In this document: positions 27,879 through 36,037 of the stretch, piece by piece
Position numbering within the stretch: the first letter of the stretch is position 1
How the letters are laid out: each line of letters begins with the position of its first letter
Assembly (NCBI GenBank): GCA_943914355.1
Contig: CALUBS010000001.1
Span: 62,001-126,000 of the forward strand
DNA from: an uncultured Corynebacterium sp.
GTDB lineage: Bacteria; Actinomycetota; Actinomycetes; Mycobacteriales; Mycobacteriaceae
Direction: 5' to 3'
Length of the DNA stretch: 64,000 bases
Notes under the pieces: generated by a model
Database searches by the model: none
Seen by the model: only the letters and a program-made list of their open reading frames with translations
What the model was told of the DNA's origin: nothing
Made by a program: the position numbers and the translations under genes

Positions 27879-29228
27879 ATGTCTTCTTCCACCACCGCCC
27901 GCACTGCCGCCGTCGCTGATGCCGAATCTAGCATTAAGCCCTATGATCTGGTGGGCATCGGGATCGGGCCGTTCAACCTGGGCTTGGCGGCGCTGAGCCA
28001 GCCGCTGGTTGACGGCGGCGTGCTGCGCGCGGCGTTCTTCGATTCGCGCGCGGAATTTTGCTGGCACCCCGGGATGATGATTCCTGGGACGACGATCCAG
28101 GTTCCGTTCATGGCCGATCTGGTCACCCTCGCCGATCCCACGAGCCCGTACAGTTTCCTCAACTACTGCAAGCAGCAAGGGCGCATCCACCAGTTCTACA
28201 TCAAGGAGGATTTCAACCCGCTGCGCGAGGAATACTCCGATTACTGCGCCTGGGTCTCCCAGCAGCTGAGCACGCTCGAGTGGAACTCCACGGTGACGTC
28301 GGTGCGCCGCGTCGACGATCTGTGGGAGGTCACCGTCAACGGGCCGCGGGGCACCTGCACGGTGCTCAGCCGCAACGTCGTGGTCGGAGTGGGCACCACG
28401 CCGTTTATCCCCGGCGAGCTGCGGGCTGCGCCGGAAGCCGGGCTCGCCGTGCACTCGGCGGACTATCTTGAGCACAAGAAGGAGTTGCTCGCCCAGGAGT
28501 CCGTCACCCTCATCGGGTCGGGGCAGTCCGCGGCCGAGATTTACGCCGATCTCATGGAACCTGCCGCGTACCGGGGCACGCGGCTGGACTGGGTCACCCG
28601 CTCGGGGCGCTTCTTCCCCATGGAATACACCAAGCTCACCCTCGAGATGACTAGCCCCGAGTACGCGCAGTTCTTCCGCGGCCTGGACGCCGCGACGCGC
28701 GACCGGCTCAACCGCGAGCAGCGCAATCTTTACAAGGGAATCTCCGGCCAGCTCGTCAATCACATCTACGACACCTACTACCGGTTGTCCATCACGAAGG
28801 GCCTGCCGCGCCCATTCGCCTCGACGCTCCTGGCCGGCTGGAGCGCGGCACTGTGCGACACAGACGCGTCCGCCCCGTTCCAGCTGACGTTGACCCACGG
28901 CGAGACCGGCGAAACCCGCACGCACGCGACAAACGCGCTGGTGCTCGCCACCGGCTACAAGGCCCCGCTCTTCCCCAGCTTCCTGGAGACCGCACGCGAA
29001 GAAGTCCAGTTCGACACGGCCGGGCGCCTGGCCATCGATCCCGGATTCGCCATCGACGCCGCCCAGTCGCTCTTCGTCCAAAACGCCGAGGAACACCTTC
29101 ATTCGCTCATCGCGCCCGACCTCGGGATGGGACCGTGGAGGAACTCCATTATTCTCAAGGCCATCACCGGCCGCGAGTACTATCCCATCGAGCGTTCCGT
29201 CGCCTTCCAGACCTTCGGGGGTCAGTAA
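27879..29228 (+). CDS. desB: Flavin-dependent lysine/diamine N-monooxygenase (DesB-like)
   Basis: Hydroxylates the terminal amine of the diamine or lysine using FAD, NADPH and O2. 449 aa with the FAD motif DLVGIGIGPFNLGLAALSQP, the substrate-side CWHPGMMIPGTTIQVPFMAD, the NADPH motif VTLIGSGQSAAEIYADL and the C-terminal ATGYKAPLFPS. It follows desA by 36 bp (AACAGGAG before ATG) and overlaps the next gene as TAATG. Confidence 0.9.
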   Translation: MSSSTTARTAAVADAESSIKPYDLVGIGIGPFNLGLAALSQPLVDGGVLRAAFFDSRAEFCWHPGMMIPGTTIQVPFMADLVTLADPTSPYSFLNYCKQQGRIHQFYIKEDFNPLREEYSDYCAWVSQQLSTLEWNSTVTSVRRVDDLWEVTVNGPRGTCTVLSRNVVVGVGTTPFIPGELRAAPEAGLAVHSADYLEHKKELLAQESVTLIGSGQSAAEIYADLMEPAAYRGTRLDWVTRSGRFFPMEYTKLTLEMTSPEYAQFFRGLDAATRDRLNREQRNLYKGISGQLVNHIYDTYYRLSITKGLPRPFASTLLAGWSAALCDTDASAPFQLTLTHGETGETRTHATNALVLATGYKAPLFPSFLETAREEVQFDTAGRLAIDPGFAIDAAQSLFVQNAEEHLHSLIAPDLGMGPWRNSIILKAITGREYYPIERSVAFQTFGGQ

Positions 29229-31696
29229 TGCTCAATACCGAACGTGACGACATCTTCACTCCCCACGGCACGGTGCGCCTTCGCCCGCTCACCCCCGCCG
29301 ACACCGAGCTTGTCCACGGGTGGCTCACCGATCCTCACTGCGCATTCTGGGGTATGCAACAGGCCAGCGTCAACGACGTCGCCGTCGAATACGACCGCCT
29401 CCGCGCCTCCCCGCACGAAGAAGCCTGGATCCTCGAGCTGCACCCGCACCCTGCCGCCCCGCACAGACCGATGGGCATCGTCGAGGACTACGACCCGCGC
29501 CGCGTGGTGCTGGACTCGGTGTTGGCCGAGGCTGCTAGCTCGGAGGCTGCTGGTATCAGGGAGTTGACGCTGGAAGAGCCACTACGCGGACTGCACTTCC
29601 TCGTCGCCCCGCCGGCCGGTGCCCACGTTTCTGGGCTAACCAGTAGCCTTTTCGCCGCGGTCATCCGCTGGCTCATCGATTGCCGGGGTTTCCGCGAACT
29701 CCTCGTGGAGCCCGACGTAGCCAATGGCGCGATTCACCGCAAGAACGCCGAGGCCGGCTTCCTCGATGTTCCGGGACTTAACGAGATCCGCCTGCTCCAA
29801 GGCGGGCACACGAAGACGGCACGGGTGCAGCGTTGTACCGCCTCAGACTTCTATTCCTCAGCGGCTGCCGCGCGCGCCTCGCTGTCGCCGGTGGCGAATG
29901 CGCTGTGCGCGGCCGAGACCGCTGAGCGCCAGCTCATCGCCAAGGCCATCCGCGAATTTAGCCATGAAAGACTGCTGACGCCAAGCTTTCACCCGGACTC
30001 CGAACGATGGTCGGTCCACTTTGGGCCGCGGGAGCTGAGCTTTTCGGCCCACCAGTACGGGCTGGCGCATCTCGAAGTCGTCCCCGAAAGCATCGAAGCT
30101 GCCGATGCCGCCCCGCTGCACCTGGCCGAGCTCATCGCCGGGGCCGCAGAACAGCTGGGCATACAACCGGGGTTCCTGCACACCTACATCGAGGAGATTC
30201 AGGCGACCCTCGTCGGCCGTGCCCGCGCCCTCGCGACGCGCCCCGCCGCGCAAAGCTTGCGCGCACCGCAGCTCGCCGCCAGCGCCCAGGAGCGTGCGAA
30301 TGCCCAGGCGGACTATCTCGTGACCGCTGAGTCAGCAATGTATGAGGGGCACCCCGGGTTCCTCGCGAATTCGGGGCGCGGCGGGATGAGCCTTACCGAG
30401 CTGCGCGCCTACGCGCCGGAGGCGGGAGCCGACATACACATCGTGTGGCTCGCCGCCAAGCGGGAGCACTGCGTGGTGGCGGCATCAGAAGACGTCGCGG
30501 ACCTAGCCGGGTTCTTCGCCGAGCAGCTCGGGGACCTCGGTCCGCGCTATGAACAGGCGCTCGCAGAATTGGGCTGCGCACCGGATGACTATGTGCCGCT
30601 GCCGCTGCACCCGTGGCAGTGGGACAATTGCATCTCCACGATCTTTTTTGACCAGCTCATTTCCCGGGATCTGGTGTACATCGGCACCAGCAGCGACCTA
30701 TTCCGTCCCCAGCAGTCGCTGCGGACGTTCTTCAACCACTCGCGCCCGGCGCTGCCGTATGTCAAGACGGCCGTGGGCATTCGCAACATGGGGTTCGTCC
30801 GCGGGCTCTCGCCGGCGTACATGGAAACCACGCCCGCCATCAACGATTGGTTAGCCCAACAGCTCAATGTCGATCCGGAATTCCGGGCCCGCAACGTGCG
30901 TCTGCTCAAAGAAATCGTCGCCGTGGGCTACCGCGGCGACACCTACCACCGCCACCCGCTGCCCGCGGGCTCAACAAGCGAGCGTGAGAAAATGCTCTCC
31001 GCGCTGTGGCGCGACTCGCCCATGCCGCAGCTATCCGCCACGAGCGTGGCCGTGACTCTGGCGGGCTGCCTCTACGTCGACCCGGCAGGCGAGTCACTCG
31101 CCGCCGAGTGGATCGCACAATCGGGTCTGCCGCCGCAAGAATGGCTGCGCCGGCTGCTCGACGTGTACCTTGTCCCAGTCCTCCACGCGCTCGCCCAGTA
31201 CGGAATCGTGTTCATGCCGCACAGCGAGAACGTGATCCTCGAGCTCGACAACGGCGCGCCCGTCGGCGCGTTCTTCAAGGACCTAGGAGAAGAGGCCGCG
31301 GTCGTCGACGCCCGCGTGGACGTGCCTGCGGGACTGGAGCGCCTGCAGGTCGATCACGGCGACTTCACCGGCGCCCAGCGCGCGCTATCTATCCACACCG
31401 ACGTCCTCGACGGCGTGCTGCGCCACCTCGCCGCGCTCTTCGACCGGAAGGGATTGCTCACTGAGACCGAGTTTTGGCTCAGCTGCCGTGCAGTCGTGCT
31501 GGATTACGAACGCCGCTTCCCCGGCACGCTAGAGAAACTCCCGGTGCTCGCGTCGCAGTTCAAGCACTCCTGCCTCAACCGCTTGCAGTTGCGCAACCCG
31601 CTATCGATGGTAAACCTGGGCGACCAGGAGTCCTCGCTCATCTACGCCGGGGACATGGACAACCCGTTGCATTCTTCAGAATCGACGGCGCGATAA
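29228..31696 (+). CDS. Fused acyltransferase-NIS siderophore synthetase (DesC-DesD-like)
   Basis: 822 aa from the ATG that overlaps the desB stop. Residues ~1-200 are a GNAT/IucB-type N-acyltransferase (VRLRPLTPADTELVHGWLTD; RGFRELLVEPDVANGAIHRK), which would acylate the hydroxylamine with succinyl- or acetyl-CoA. Residues ~230-822 are an IucA/IucC synthetase (MYEGHPGFLANSGRGGMS, PLHPWQWDN, TFFNHSRPALPYVKTAVGIR, HSENVILELDNGAPVGAFFK) with an FhuF-like end (FKHSCLNRLQLRN). It would condense the hydroxamate units using ATP. In the model des pathway the two activities are separate proteins, so the fusion is notable. Followed by a strong terminator. Confidence 0.88.
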   Translation: MLNTERDDIFTPHGTVRLRPLTPADTELVHGWLTDPHCAFWGMQQASVNDVAVEYDRLRASPHEEAWILELHPHPAAPHRPMGIVEDYDPRRVVLDSVLAEAASSEAAGIRELTLEEPLRGLHFLVAPPAGAHVSGLTSSLFAAVIRWLIDCRGFRELLVEPDVANGAIHRKNAEAGFLDVPGLNEIRLLQGGHTKTARVQRCTASDFYSSAAAARASLSPVANALCAAETAERQLIAKAIREFSHERLLTPSFHPDSERWSVHFGPRELSFSAHQYGLAHLEVVPESIEAADAAPLHLAELIAGAAEQLGIQPGFLHTYIEEIQATLVGRARALATRPAAQSLRAPQLAASAQERANAQADYLVTAESAMYEGHPGFLANSGRGGMSLTELRAYAPEAGADIHIVWLAAKREHCVVAASEDVADLAGFFAEQLGDLGPRYEQALAELGCAPDDYVPLPLHPWQWDNCISTIFFDQLISRDLVYIGTSSDLFRPQQSLRTFFNHSRPALPYVKTAVGIRNMGFVRGLSPAYMETTPAINDWLAQQLNVDPEFRARNVRLLKEIVAVGYRGDTYHRHPLPAGSTSEREKMLSALWRDSPMPQLSATSVAVTLAGCLYVDPAGESLAAEWIAQSGLPPQEWLRRLLDVYLVPVLHALAQYGIVFMPHSENVILELDNGAPVGAFFKDLGEEAAVVDARVDVPAGLERLQVDHGDFTGAQRALSIHTDVLDGVLRHLAALFDRKGLLTETEFWLSCRAVVLDYERRFPGTLEKLPVLASQFKHSCLNRLQLRNPLSMVNLGDQESSLIYAGDMDNPLHSSESTAR

Positions 31697-31699
31697 GTA

Positions 31700-31731
31700 A
31701 AGGCCAACCCCGCTCGTGCGGGGTTGGCCTT
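31700..31731. terminator. Bidirectional terminator between the siderophore operon and focA
   Basis: Perfect 14-bp stem AAGGCCAACCCCGC / GCGGGGTTGGCCTT with a TCGT loop. It lies between two converging genes and can serve both strands. Confidence 0.88.
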
Positions 31732-31751
31732 CTCGCGTACTACGCCGCAGC

Positions 31752-32534
31752 CTAGTCGCGGTATGCCTCCGGGCCCTTGTTGAGCCAGGCGTACACGCCG
31801 CCGATGAGGAAGCCGCCGCCAATGACGTTGCCCACCCAAACGATGACCCAGTTGGTCAGCACCGCGCCGAGCGTGAAGTGCTCCGGGAACGCGCCCGCGT
31901 CAAAGAACGTGAGGCACACTAGGCAGAAGTTCGCGATGACGTGCTCGAGGCCCATGCCCACGAACGCCGCGATGAACGGGACGATGACGATGAACTTCGA
32001 GATGATCTCCTTGGCGAAGATGCCACCCACGATGGACATGTTGACCACGAAGTTGGCCAGGATGCCCTCGACGAGCATGCCCGCCGGCCCCTTCGCCAGC
32101 TTGGCGTCGGTGAGCGTGACGATGATGTGATCGACCGGCAGGTTGCCGAACTTCGCGGAGACCCCAACGCGGCGGCGAGGTTCGCCGCACCCACGAGGTT
32201 GAACACCGTGGTCACGATAATGAGCCAGAATGCCTTTGCCCATGTCACCTGCTTATTGGCGGCTCCGTAGACCATGAACAGCATGTTGCCGGTCGCAAGG
32301 TCAGCGCCCAAGATGATGATGGCAAACAGGCCGAGGCCGAAGAGGAAGGCGAAGGCGACGCTGCCCAAGCCTTCGAAGTTCTTTTCCACCGCTTGTGCCA
32401 CGGCGCAGGCAAAGGCCGTGCCGATGAGCAGGTACACGCCACAGGATGGCGCGCACGATAAAGCGCGACGGCGACTGGTCAAGCAGAGCGGTTTTCTTCG
32501 TGACCGCGGCGGCCACGGACTCATTGAGGGACAT
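31752..32534 (-). pseudogene. focA: Formate/nitrite channel FocA, broken by two frameshifts
   Basis: The FNT-family sequence can be followed through three frames. It starts MSLNESVAAAVTKKTALLDQ (ATG at 32534, AAGGAT upstream), continues in a second frame (VYLLIGTAFACAVAQAVEKN ... FNLVGAANLAAALG) and ends in a third (KFGNLPVDHIIVTLTDAKLA ... WLNKGPEAYRD). Shift 1 is near 32440-32450. Shift 2 is at the C run 32162-32165, where one more base would restore the frame. The homopolymer shift could be a sequencing error; two independent errors in one gene are less likely. If repaired, it would be a pentameric formate channel. Confidence 0.8.
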
Positions 32535-32596
32535 GCAGACAATCCTTGAAAGAGGAGCAAAATCGACCCATACATGGTACCCCACGCATGCGAAAA

Positions 32597-32639
32597 CCCC
32601 AGCCTGCGGTGCCCGAAAGGGGGCATCGGAAAGCTGGGG
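32597..32639 (-). terminator. Terminator following the rplE fragment
   Basis: Minus-strand GCCCCAGC...GCTGGGG with an inner ATGCCC/GGGCAC stem is followed by TTTTCG. It differs completely from the terminator after the intact rplE (41051-41088), so the fragment brought its own downstream flank. Confidence 0.8.
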
Positions 32640-32660
32640 CTTAAGGCCGTAAGCGAGTGC

Positions 32661-32997
32661 TTACTTGAACGGGAAGCCGAGCTCGCGCAGGAGCTTGCGG
32701 CCCTCCTCGTCGTTGGTAGCGGTGGTAACGACGGTGATGTCCATACCACGGGGACGATCGATCTTGTCAATGTCGGTCTCGTAGAACATAGACTGCTCGG
32801 ACAGGCCGAAGGTGTAGTTGACATGGCCGTCGAACTGCTGATCAGAGAGACCGCGGAAGTCACGAATACGTGGCAGCGCGATGGTCAGCAGGCGGTCCAG
32901 GAACTCCCACATACGGTCGCCGCGCAGGGTAACGCGTGCGCCGATGGGCATGCGCTCACGAAGCTTGAAGTTCGCGATGGACTTCTTAGCACGACGC
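32661..32997 (-). pseudogene. rplE: 3' fragment of a second, diverged rplE (L5)
   Basis: Encodes the last ~112 residues of L5, including [20 protein letters not shown], to the natural stop. Over this 337-bp stretch I count 18 nucleotide differences from the intact gene at 41105-41656 (about 95% identity), mostly silent, with amino-acid changes G to V, I to T and S to T. It ends abruptly at 32991-32997, where the sequence becomes that of an iron permease gene. It lacks the N-terminal ~70 residues and cannot make L5. Confidence 0.93.
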
Positions 32998-33366
32998 GCC
33001 TGCGGTAATGCCGATAAATCCGGGGTCCGCTAGCGGGTTCCTGGTCCACGATTGCGCCAAGACACCGGCGACGGCAAGGGCCGCCCCGGCGAAATAGGCC
33101 AAGAAGGTGCGCGGCATGCGCAGGTTCCACACGATATCGCGAATATCCTGCTCCCCCGCTCCGCGCAGCGCGGCGATGACCTCATCGGGCGGAATCGAAC
33201 GCGAACCTAGCGCCAAGGACGCCACCGCCAGCACGAGGCTGGCGAGGATGAGGGCAACAAGAAACGGCGTGCCGCCCCTTCCCCGCGTCATTACTGGTGT
33301 GACTGCGGGGCCTTCCGTTGTGGAACCCGTCTGGATAATCGGTCCGCCCTTCGTGGTTGCTGACAA
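32991..33366 (-). pseudogene. fecC: Truncated iron-siderophore permease (copy A, 5' part only)
   Basis: The first ~122 codons of the permease at 50038-51117, then the junction with the rplE fragment. The fused frame stops almost at once (TAGASC then stop). Only the N-terminal extension and about two membrane helices could be made. It abuts the complete copy A substrate-binding gene. Confidence 0.9.
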
Positions 33367-34314
33367 TTACAGCTTCTCTTCAAACTTATCCATTGCCCAC
33401 GGAATGGTCACTGGGTTCGGCATGCTCATGGCGTTGCCGGTATCCGTGTCCAGGTAGCGCACACGCCCATCCTTGACAATATCCAGGCCCTGGAAGGTCT
33501 TATCCTTCTTCAAGACATCCGCGGAGCCGTTGTAGTCCAAGACGAAGAGGTGATCAACCTGGTTGAGCTTCGCGTAGTTTTCCGGGGCAATGTCAACGAA
33601 GAAGCTGCTGCCATCGCCCTGCAGCTCATCCGGGATCTCCATGCCTAGATCCTCGATGAACTGTCCGCGCCCGTCCTCATCGGTGTACAGGCCAATCTTG
33701 CCGTCATAAGGCATGACGATGGCCGCGGACTTGCCCTGCAATTCGGTGTGCTCGCGGCGGAATTCCTCGAAAGCCTTCTCGGTATCAGCGATAAGCTTAT
33801 CGCCTTCGTCTTTCTTATCCACGGCATCCGCAATGGTCTCTACCTGCTTTTCCCAGGGAACCTGCCAGTCTTCATACCCATCCGGCTTGACGGTGGTCGG
33901 CGCGATCTCTTCCAAGGATTCCTTCGTGCGCGCATCCACTGCCTGGTTCACCGCAATGATCTTGGTGGGGTCTGCAGCGGTGATCTGCTCAAAGGTCTCC
34001 GCGGTAAAGCCCGTTGCGGTGTTGTAGATGACCTCCGGCTTTGCATCGCCCAGAAGCTTCTTTGCCCACGGGCCAACGCCGGAAGGATCGCCATCGCCCT
34101 CAGCGCCCCACGGCGCCACCGTCACGGGAGTAATACCCAGGGCGAGCAGCGTATCGGCATCACCCAAGCCCAGGCTAGCCACCCGCTCCTCGCTGGCTGC
34201 ATCGGTGGACTGCGTGCTCTCATCGCCCTCACCGCGCGAGCAACCGGCTAATGCGACGGCTCCGACGGACAGCAGTGCCACAACACCCATGGTACGGCGC
34301 CCAAAAATCTTCAT
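33367..34314 (-). CDS. fecB: Iron-siderophore ABC transporter substrate-binding lipoprotein (copy A)
   Basis: Identical at protein level to the copy at 51118-52065. Lipoprotein signal with lipobox (VGAVALAGC, mature Cys ~21 of 315 aa) and a periplasmic-binding-protein class III fold (RVASLGLGDADTLLALGITP, YEDWQVPWEKQVETIADAV, VDHLFVLDYNGSADVL). It captures ferric siderophore at the outer face of the membrane. Start chosen at the ATG at 34314 (MKIFGRRTMG); the frame opens 7 codons earlier at a TTG. In this copy the permease partner downstream is truncated, so the protein would have to use the permeases of copy B. Confidence 0.92.
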   Translation of the reverse strand: MKIFGRRTMGVVALLSVGAVALAGCSRGEGDESTQSTDAASEERVASLGLGDADTLLALGITPVTVAPWGAEGDGDPSGVGPWAKKLLGDAKPEVIYNTATGFTAETFEQITAADPTKIIAVNQAVDARTKESLEEIAPTTVKPDGYEDWQVPWEKQVETIADAVDKKDEGDKLIADTEKAFEEFRREHTELQGKSAAIVMPYDGKIGLYTDEDGRGQFIEDLGMEIPDELQGDGSSFFVDIAPENYAKLNQVDHLFVLDYNGSADVLKKDKTFQGLDIVKDGRVRYLDTDTGNAMSMPNPVTIPWAMDKFEEKL

Positions 34315-34377
34315 GAGGCTAGCCCTTTCAATCAAGGAGGAAAATAACGTTGCTCATCTTAGACGCCGGCCCAGTGC

Positions 34378-34396
34378 ATAGGCAAGGCTTAGCTTT
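34378..34396. promoter_or_regulatory. Candidate DtxR box between divergent fecB and siderophore-interacting protein (copy A)
   Basis: ATAGGCAAGGCTTAGCTTT fits 15 of 19 positions of the degenerate DtxR consensus. It lies between the divergent start codons at 34314 and 34416, where one site could control both genes. Confidence 0.55.
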
Positions 34397-34415
34397 GCAG
34401 GAGTATGTTGGGTGC

Positions 34416-35237
34416 ATGAACTCCTCCCTACAATCGTCGCCGATGCCTGAACACCAACTGATTCCCGTAACCCTGACTGCCAATAAACAGATCCGCCCGC
34501 GCCTGCACCGTTTGACGTTTCACGCCGAGGCCTTCCGGACGTATCAGCTCGCCGGCCCTGATGAATTCTTTGGCCTCGTCATGCCGCAAGCCGGGCAAGA
34601 ATTCTCACCCTTCCCCGTCGACGGGGTCAATATCCGGGCAGCCGTTGCCGCTATAGGCGAAGAAACTAGGCCCGATCTGCGCTGGTACACCATTCGCGCG
34701 CTCCACCCTGAGGACGCCACAGTCGATGTCGACGTGGTGACCCACGGCGATTCCGGGCCCGGCTCGCGATGGATTCGGAGCGCGCAGCCCGGCGATACAG
34801 CGGGGTTCTTTACCTGCAACGAGCTGTGGCAGCCAACCGAAGCACCACAACTATTGGTCGCCGATGCCTCCGCACTGCCGGCCCTGCGACATATCCTTGC
34901 CTACCAAGAAGGCCGTGACCCGGCGATGCTCGCCCGTACCGACGTTATGGCCGTGGTAACTAGCGATGACGAGATAGAACCTGGGCTCGCGGCCAGGTGG
35001 AAAACGAGCGTGCGCAGTCTGAGCGTCCTTCGCACCGAGCCGCACCAGGAAGCGGAATCTGTTGTTGCCGCGCTGAAAGCAGATTATGCCGGTGCGCCGG
35101 CACCAGGCTACGTGTGGGTTTCCGGCGAAGGGGACTTGGCGAAGAAGGTTCGGGGCCTCGCGGTGAAAGACTGGGGCCTTTCTTCAGACGACGTCACCTG
35201 GGTGCCCTACTGGTTCTATGGAAGAGCCCGGCCGTAA
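34416..35237 (+). CDS. Siderophore-interacting protein / ferric-siderophore reductase (copy A)
   Basis: SIP-family FAD/NAD(P)H flavoprotein that releases iron from imported ferric siderophore by reduction. The N-terminal FAD-binding domain (VTLTANKQIRPRLHRLTFHA; RWYTIRALHPEDATVDVDVV) is followed by a C-terminal domain ending WGLSSDDVTWVPYWFYGRAR. The frame opens from a TTG at 34350, but that would place the iron box inside the gene; the ATG at 34416 with upstream AGGAG is preferred (273 aa). Protein identical to copy B. The last sense codon is CCG here and CCT in copy B. Confidence 0.9.
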   Translation: MNSSLQSSPMPEHQLIPVTLTANKQIRPRLHRLTFHAEAFRTYQLAGPDEFFGLVMPQAGQEFSPFPVDGVNIRAAVAAIGEETRPDLRWYTIRALHPEDATVDVDVVTHGDSGPGSRWIRSAQPGDTAGFFTCNELWQPTEAPQLLVADASALPALRHILAYQEGRDPAMLARTDVMAVVTSDDEIEPGLAARWKTSVRSLSVLRTEPHQEAESVVAALKADYAGAPAPGYVWVSGEGDLAKKVRGLAVKDWGLSSDDVTWVPYWFYGRARP

Positions 35238-35256
35238 AGAAGAACTTGAGTTCAGA

Positions 35257-35272
35257 GGGTCGTTGCAACGAT
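35257..35272. mobile_element. IS30-like terminal inverted repeat, left end
   Basis: GGGTCGTTGCAACGAT matches 15 of 16 bases of the reverse complement of 41008-41023, which directly follows an IS30-type transposase remnant. No transposase 5' end follows this left end, only sortase-like and surface-protein DNA. Confidence 0.5.
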
Positions 35273-35279
35273 TCCCATC

Positions 35280-35790
35280 ATCAGCACGATCGATCGCAGC
35301 CTCAATACGCCCGAACGCAGCATCAGCTCGCCTCAAGGACTAGATACTAACGAAGTTTCTGCAGAAAATGCTCCCGTAATCGAACCGTCTGCAGGTGTAG
35401 AAATGTTTATCCTTGCCATTGACGTCCATGCGCAATTTGCCGCGGGCGCATGCCGGGTAGTCGATGGCGCTATAGACCCCGACACCATGGACAAGGCCTG
35501 CACTTATACTGCCGCAGACCGCCCCTACTCCCTGCCCGGAACAAATGCCTAAGATATCGTCGTTATCGCTGGGCACACCGGCGCCGCCGTACCTGCCGGT
35601 TCCAATAATCTCTACGATGGGTCAACTAACGGGCACAAGGTCACCATCGGCGACAAGCTATGTGTGCGCACTGGAAACTCTGCCCAGAACTGGCTCATCT
35701 ATACCGCAACCGATCTCTATGACTCCGGTAAACAAGGCCTAGCCGGGGACTCAAGCGTATGGGGACACGAGGGAACTACCCGCACCGCAG
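35280..35790 (+). pseudogene. Decayed sortase-like gene
   Basis: One frame reads VEMFILAIDVHAQFAAGACR ... DRPYSLPGTNA, stop (TAA at 35550), then DIVVIAGHTGAAVPAGSNNL, HKVTIGDKLCVRTGNSAQNW, LIYTATDLYDSGKQGLAGDS, SVWG. The AGHTG block fits the catalytic-His region of class E/F-like corynebacterial sortases, and the following residues fit the same family. The stop codon and loss of the TxxC segment with the catalytic Cys make it non-functional. It lies just upstream of a sortase-anchored surface protein. The 200 bp from 35790 to the next gene show nothing else. Confidence 0.55.
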
Positions 35791-36037
35791 ACGACAGAGC
35801 TTCACTGCTCAGCAACACTGCGGTCACTCGCCCGCCTTTCGCTTATCCGCTCCTTTTCCTCAGCCTTACACCGTCCCCGCTTCCGCAACCGGAGGTGGGA
35901 AATTTCTATATCTTCTTTCCCAGCTCTCGGGCAAAGGCTCACTATTTTTCAACAGTGTTAACGATAACTGTTTGCAACAGTGTAATATTCGCCCCAGCTG
36001 TATAAAAGTTCACTGCACTTAACCTTGGGAGAACCTT

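Larger units (their letters stand above)
32991..35233. repeat. 2,243-bp direct repeat, copy A (partner 50742-52984)
   Basis: Every stretch compared is identical to 50742-52984 at a constant offset of 17,751 bp, and both encoded complete proteins are identical. Left edge: microhomology ACGACGC shared by rplE and the permease gene. Right edge: last base before the final Pro codon's third position of the siderophore-interacting protein gene (GCCG versus GCCT, then TAAA in both). Confidence 0.95.

Noticed and set aside
27861..29102. 413-codon minus-strand frame opposite desB
   Set aside because: Low-complexity Arg/Gly/Val-rich translation without a recognisable domain; desB on the plus strand has clear FAD and NADPH motifs.
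28853..29227. N-terminal extension of the synthetase frame into desB
   Set aside because: Arg-rich out-of-frame translation of desB; the ATG at 29228 overlaps the desB stop and starts the GNAT domain.
34350..34415. TTG start for the siderophore-interacting protein (also 52101-52166)
   Set aside because: It would place the candidate DtxR box inside the coding region and lacks a suitable ribosome site; the ATG downstream is better.
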